A stretch of DNA of 6,038 nucleotides from Paracoccaceae bacterium (lineage in GTDB: Bacteria; Pseudomonadota; Alphaproteobacteria; Rhodobacterales; Rhodobacteraceae). Positions 4,561-6,038 of the stretch are shown piece after piece (within the stretch, counting starts at the first letter, position 1; each line of letters starts with the position of its first letter). Below the pieces are notes generated by a model, which saw nothing but the letters and a program-made list of their open reading frames with translations, made no database searches and had not been told where the DNA came from. Both the position numbers and the translations under genes were made by a program. The DNA is taken from assembly GCA_027080755.1 (NCBI GenBank), contig JALWQC010000243.1, positions 1-6,038 on the forward strand, in the 5' to 3' direction.

Positions 4561-5463
4561 ATGCACAAACAGACAAAACTATTCGCAACATCCACCCTGC
4601 TGGCCGCCGGCCTTGGCGGGGCTGCGATGGCACAATCCGCAAGCGGGTTCTATATGGACGGCTATCTGACGGCAAACTATGTCAGCACCGGCACCTCGGT
4701 CACCCATCTGGGCGATATCACCCTTGGCTATGACGGAATCGGGGGCATGCCGCTGGGGATGGAGGTGAACCTGCTGGAGTTCGGCGGTGGAAGCTCCGTC
4801 GAATATGCCCTGACCGGCGGGATCTATTACGACACGGATTTCGGGCGCTTTACTGTTGGTCAGCCCCGTCCGGCGGTCGATGACTATCTGGCCGAAATCT
4901 CCCTCGGGAATAGCGCCCAGATGAATTACACCGGTCTGAGCTATATCCGCAGCGTAACGCAGACACAGATGGTTCTCAATCCGTCCGATTTCAAATACGG
5001 GGCGCGTTTTGACGGCAACTTCAACGGTATCGACTACGGGATTTCCCTGCACGCCTTGAACCCCGACGGGGTTATTGTGACGGCGGGGGCCAGCTATGAT
5101 TTCGGGCAATATTACACCCTTGGCGCCGGAATAGAGCGGATCCCCGGCATACTGGCCGACGACATGACCTATTTTGCCTCTATCAAGGCGGATTACGGGA
5201 ATTTCGGTGGCTCTTTCCTGATACGCAACGATACCGGGATGCTGGGGACGGTCTATAACGCCAATGCCTATTACGACTGGAACAATCTGGAAGTCTTTGT
5301 CGATTATATGGCCGACGCTTCGGGCGGCTACCATAATATCGGGGTGGAATACACCTTTATGGACAATGGCTATGTCGGGGTGGAAAACATCGGCAACGGC
5401 ACGATGTGGTTCTCGAACAATTACAACATCTATGCCGGCTGGAACTTCAACTTCGGCGGATAG
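4561..5463 (+). CDS. Outer-membrane porin-like beta-barrel protein (porin 4 of 4)
   Basis: This 300-residue exported protein is closest to porin 3. The signal peptide spans 1-24 (lysines at 3 and 6, hydrophobic core at 7-22, A-M-A before Gln25). About sixteen strand-like segments can be traced in the mature part, as in 16-stranded trimeric porins: G-F-Y-M-D-G-Y-L-T-A-N-Y (29-40), I-T-L-G-Y-D-G-I (53-60), I-Y-Y-D-T-D-F-G-R-F-T-V-G (88-100), then a loop region at 101-143, F-K-Y-G-A-R-F-D-G (144-152), Y-D-F-G-Q-Y-Y-T-L-G-A-G-I-E (179-192), Y-Y-D-W-N-N-L-E-V-F-V (238-248) and G-V-E-Y-T-F-M-D-N-G-Y-V-G-V-E (261-275). It ends Y-A-G-W-N-F-N-F-G-G and has no Cys. The ATG at 4561 (GGAG 6 bases upstream) is preferred to the in-frame GTG at 4534, which lies in the preceding hairpin and would add nine residues before the signal peptide. 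No room for an own promoter is seen in the gap. Confidence 0.85.
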   Translation: MHKQTKLFATSTLLAAGLGGAAMAQSASGFYMDGYLTANYVSTGTSVTHLGDITLGYDGIGGMPLGMEVNLLEFGGGSSVEYALTGGIYYDTDFGRFTVGQPRPAVDDYLAEISLGNSAQMNYTGLSYIRSVTQTQMVLNPSDFKYGARFDGNFNGIDYGISLHALNPDGVIVTAGASYDFGQYYTLGAGIERIPGILADDMTYFASIKADYGNFGGSFLIRNDTGMLGTVYNANAYYDWNNLEVFVDYMADASGGYHNIGVEYTFMDNGYVGVENIGNGTMWFSNNYNIYAGWNFNFGG

Positions 5464-5464
5464 G

Positions 5465-5495
5465 AAAAGGGGCCGTCCTGCGGGGCGGCCCTAGG
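5465..5495. terminator. Bidirectional terminator hairpin between porin 4 and moaA
   Basis: GGGCCGTCC (5470-5478) pairs with GGGCGGCCC (5483-5491, one G-T pair) around a TGCG loop. Read on the minus strand, the stem is followed by CTTTTCC, a short U-tract that would stop moaA transcripts. On the plus strand only CTAGG follows, so termination of porin 4 would rely on the stem. The hairpin lies between two convergent stop codons 40 bases apart and probably serves both genes. Confidence 0.75.
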
Positions 5496-5503
5496 TCTAC
5501 GCC

Positions 5504-6038
5504 CTAACCGCCCGTGTGGCTCATATGGCGCGACATCTGGCCGGCGACTTCCTGTCGGGAATAGTCGAAATCATGCCCCTTGGGCTTGCGGTCGATGGCG
5601 GCGCGGATGGCGGCGCGAAGCGGGGCGTCATTGTCGGGGTTGGCGCGCAGAACCTTGCGCATGTCGGCCTCGTCCTCCTGACCCAGACACATGTATAGCT
5701 GTCCGGTGCAGGTCAGGCGCACGCGGTTGCAGCTTTCGCAGAAATTATGGGTCAGCGGCGTAATAAAGCCCACGCGCCCGCCGGTTTCGCCGATTTCCAC
5801 ATAGTTCGCCGGCCCGCCTGTGTTCAGCGGGATGTCCTTCAGCGTCCAGTGTTTCGCCAGCTCCGCACGCACATCCGAGAGCGGCCAGTATTGCCCCAGC
5901 CGGTCGATTTCCCCCATGTCACCCATGGGCATGACCTCGATAAAGGTCAGGTCGAACCCGCGCGCGCCGCACCATTCCACCATTTTGTGGATCTCGTCGT
6001 CATTGCGCCCCTTCAGGGCCACTGCATTGATTTTTATG
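5504..6038 (-). CDS. moaA: GTP 3',8-cyclase MoaA, C-terminal part (gene cut by the window edge)
   Basis: MoaA is the radical-SAM enzyme that converts GTP to 3',8-cyclo-7,8-dihydro-GTP, the first step of molybdenum cofactor synthesis in the cytosol. The window holds its last 177 residues, about half of the usual length; the N-terminal CxxxCxxC cluster lies beyond position 6038. Visible signatures are [10 protein letters not shown] (fragment 1-10), F-I-E-V-M-P-M-G (32-39) and [20 protein letters not shown] (99-118). The last of these holds three cysteines (C100, C103, C117) that bind the second 4Fe-4S cluster next to GTP. The C-terminal Gly-Gly tail typical of MoaA is present (M-S-H-T-G-G). The codon at 6022-6020 is GTG, the Val of N-A-V-A-L, and is not a start. 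It converges with porin 4; no partner moa gene is visible. Confidence 0.97.
   Translation of the reverse strand, partial: IKINAVALKGRNDDEIHKMVEWCGARGFDLTFIEVMPMGDMGEIDRLGQYWPLSDVRAELAKHWTLKDIPLNTGGPANYVEIGETGGRVGFITPLTHNFCESCNRVRLTCTGQLYMCLGQEDEADMRKVLRANPDNDAPLRAAIRAAIDRKPKGHDFDYSRQEVAGQMSRHMSHTGG

Noticed and set aside
1876..5334. Long minus-strand open frames opposite the porins (for example 1876-2517, 3584-4255, 4579-5334)
   Set aside because: They are mirror frames of strongly biased codons. They recur in all the porins, as expected of shadows of paralogues, and lack convincing starts or motifs.
1456..5463. The porin cluster as toxins, autotransporters, a CRISPR array or a phase-variable locus
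   Set aside because: Signal peptides, strand pattern and length fit porins. There are no simple-sequence repeats in the starts, no invertible segments and no recombinase gene.

Overview
The window looks like chromosomal DNA of a GC-rich alphaproteobacterium, most likely of the Rhodobacteraceae/Rhodobacterales. The grounds are the strong GC bias at third codon positions, the tRNA-Tyr and MoaA sequence style, and short porins whose motifs recall the 16-stranded Rhodobacter capsulatus/blastica porins. This placement is an inference from sequence style and was not tested by a search.

Layout. Positions 1-334 hold no convincing protein gene. They carry two adjacent long imperfect hairpins (11-107 and 115-212) and a plausible promoter (264-292). 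tRNA-Tyr(GUA) follows at 335-420 with an encoded CCA. A 281-residue fumarylacetoacetate hydrolase (FAH) family enzyme lies at 491-1336, with its ribosome binding site inside a small perfect hairpin. Four consecutive plus-strand genes (1456-2361, 2529-3458, 3599-4501, 4561-5463) encode paralogous exported outer-membrane beta-barrels of 300-309 residues. The last feature is the C-terminal part of moaA (molybdenum cofactor synthesis) at 5504-6038 on the minus strand, convergent with porin 4 and cut by the right edge.

The porin array is the main feature. All four proteins have a signal peptide ending in an A-x-A site before Gln, no cysteine, a shared strand pattern and a C-terminal G-W-[DN]-[FI] strand. 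Motif sharing groups them as 1+2 and 3+4, which suggests two rounds of duplication. Their 3' ends differ in kind. Porins 1 and 2 are each followed by a terminator-like hairpin. Porin 3 is followed by a hairpin plus U-tract that fills nearly the whole 59-base gap to porin 4, so porin 4 probably depends on read-through, RNA processing or a promoter inside porin 3. Porin 4 shares a bidirectional terminator hairpin with moaA. The porin 3 start region is enclosed in an 8-bp plus 5-bp leader hairpin, and porins 1 and 2 have smaller leader hairpins, so post-transcriptional control is plausible. No phage, transposon, CRISPR or defence gene was seen.
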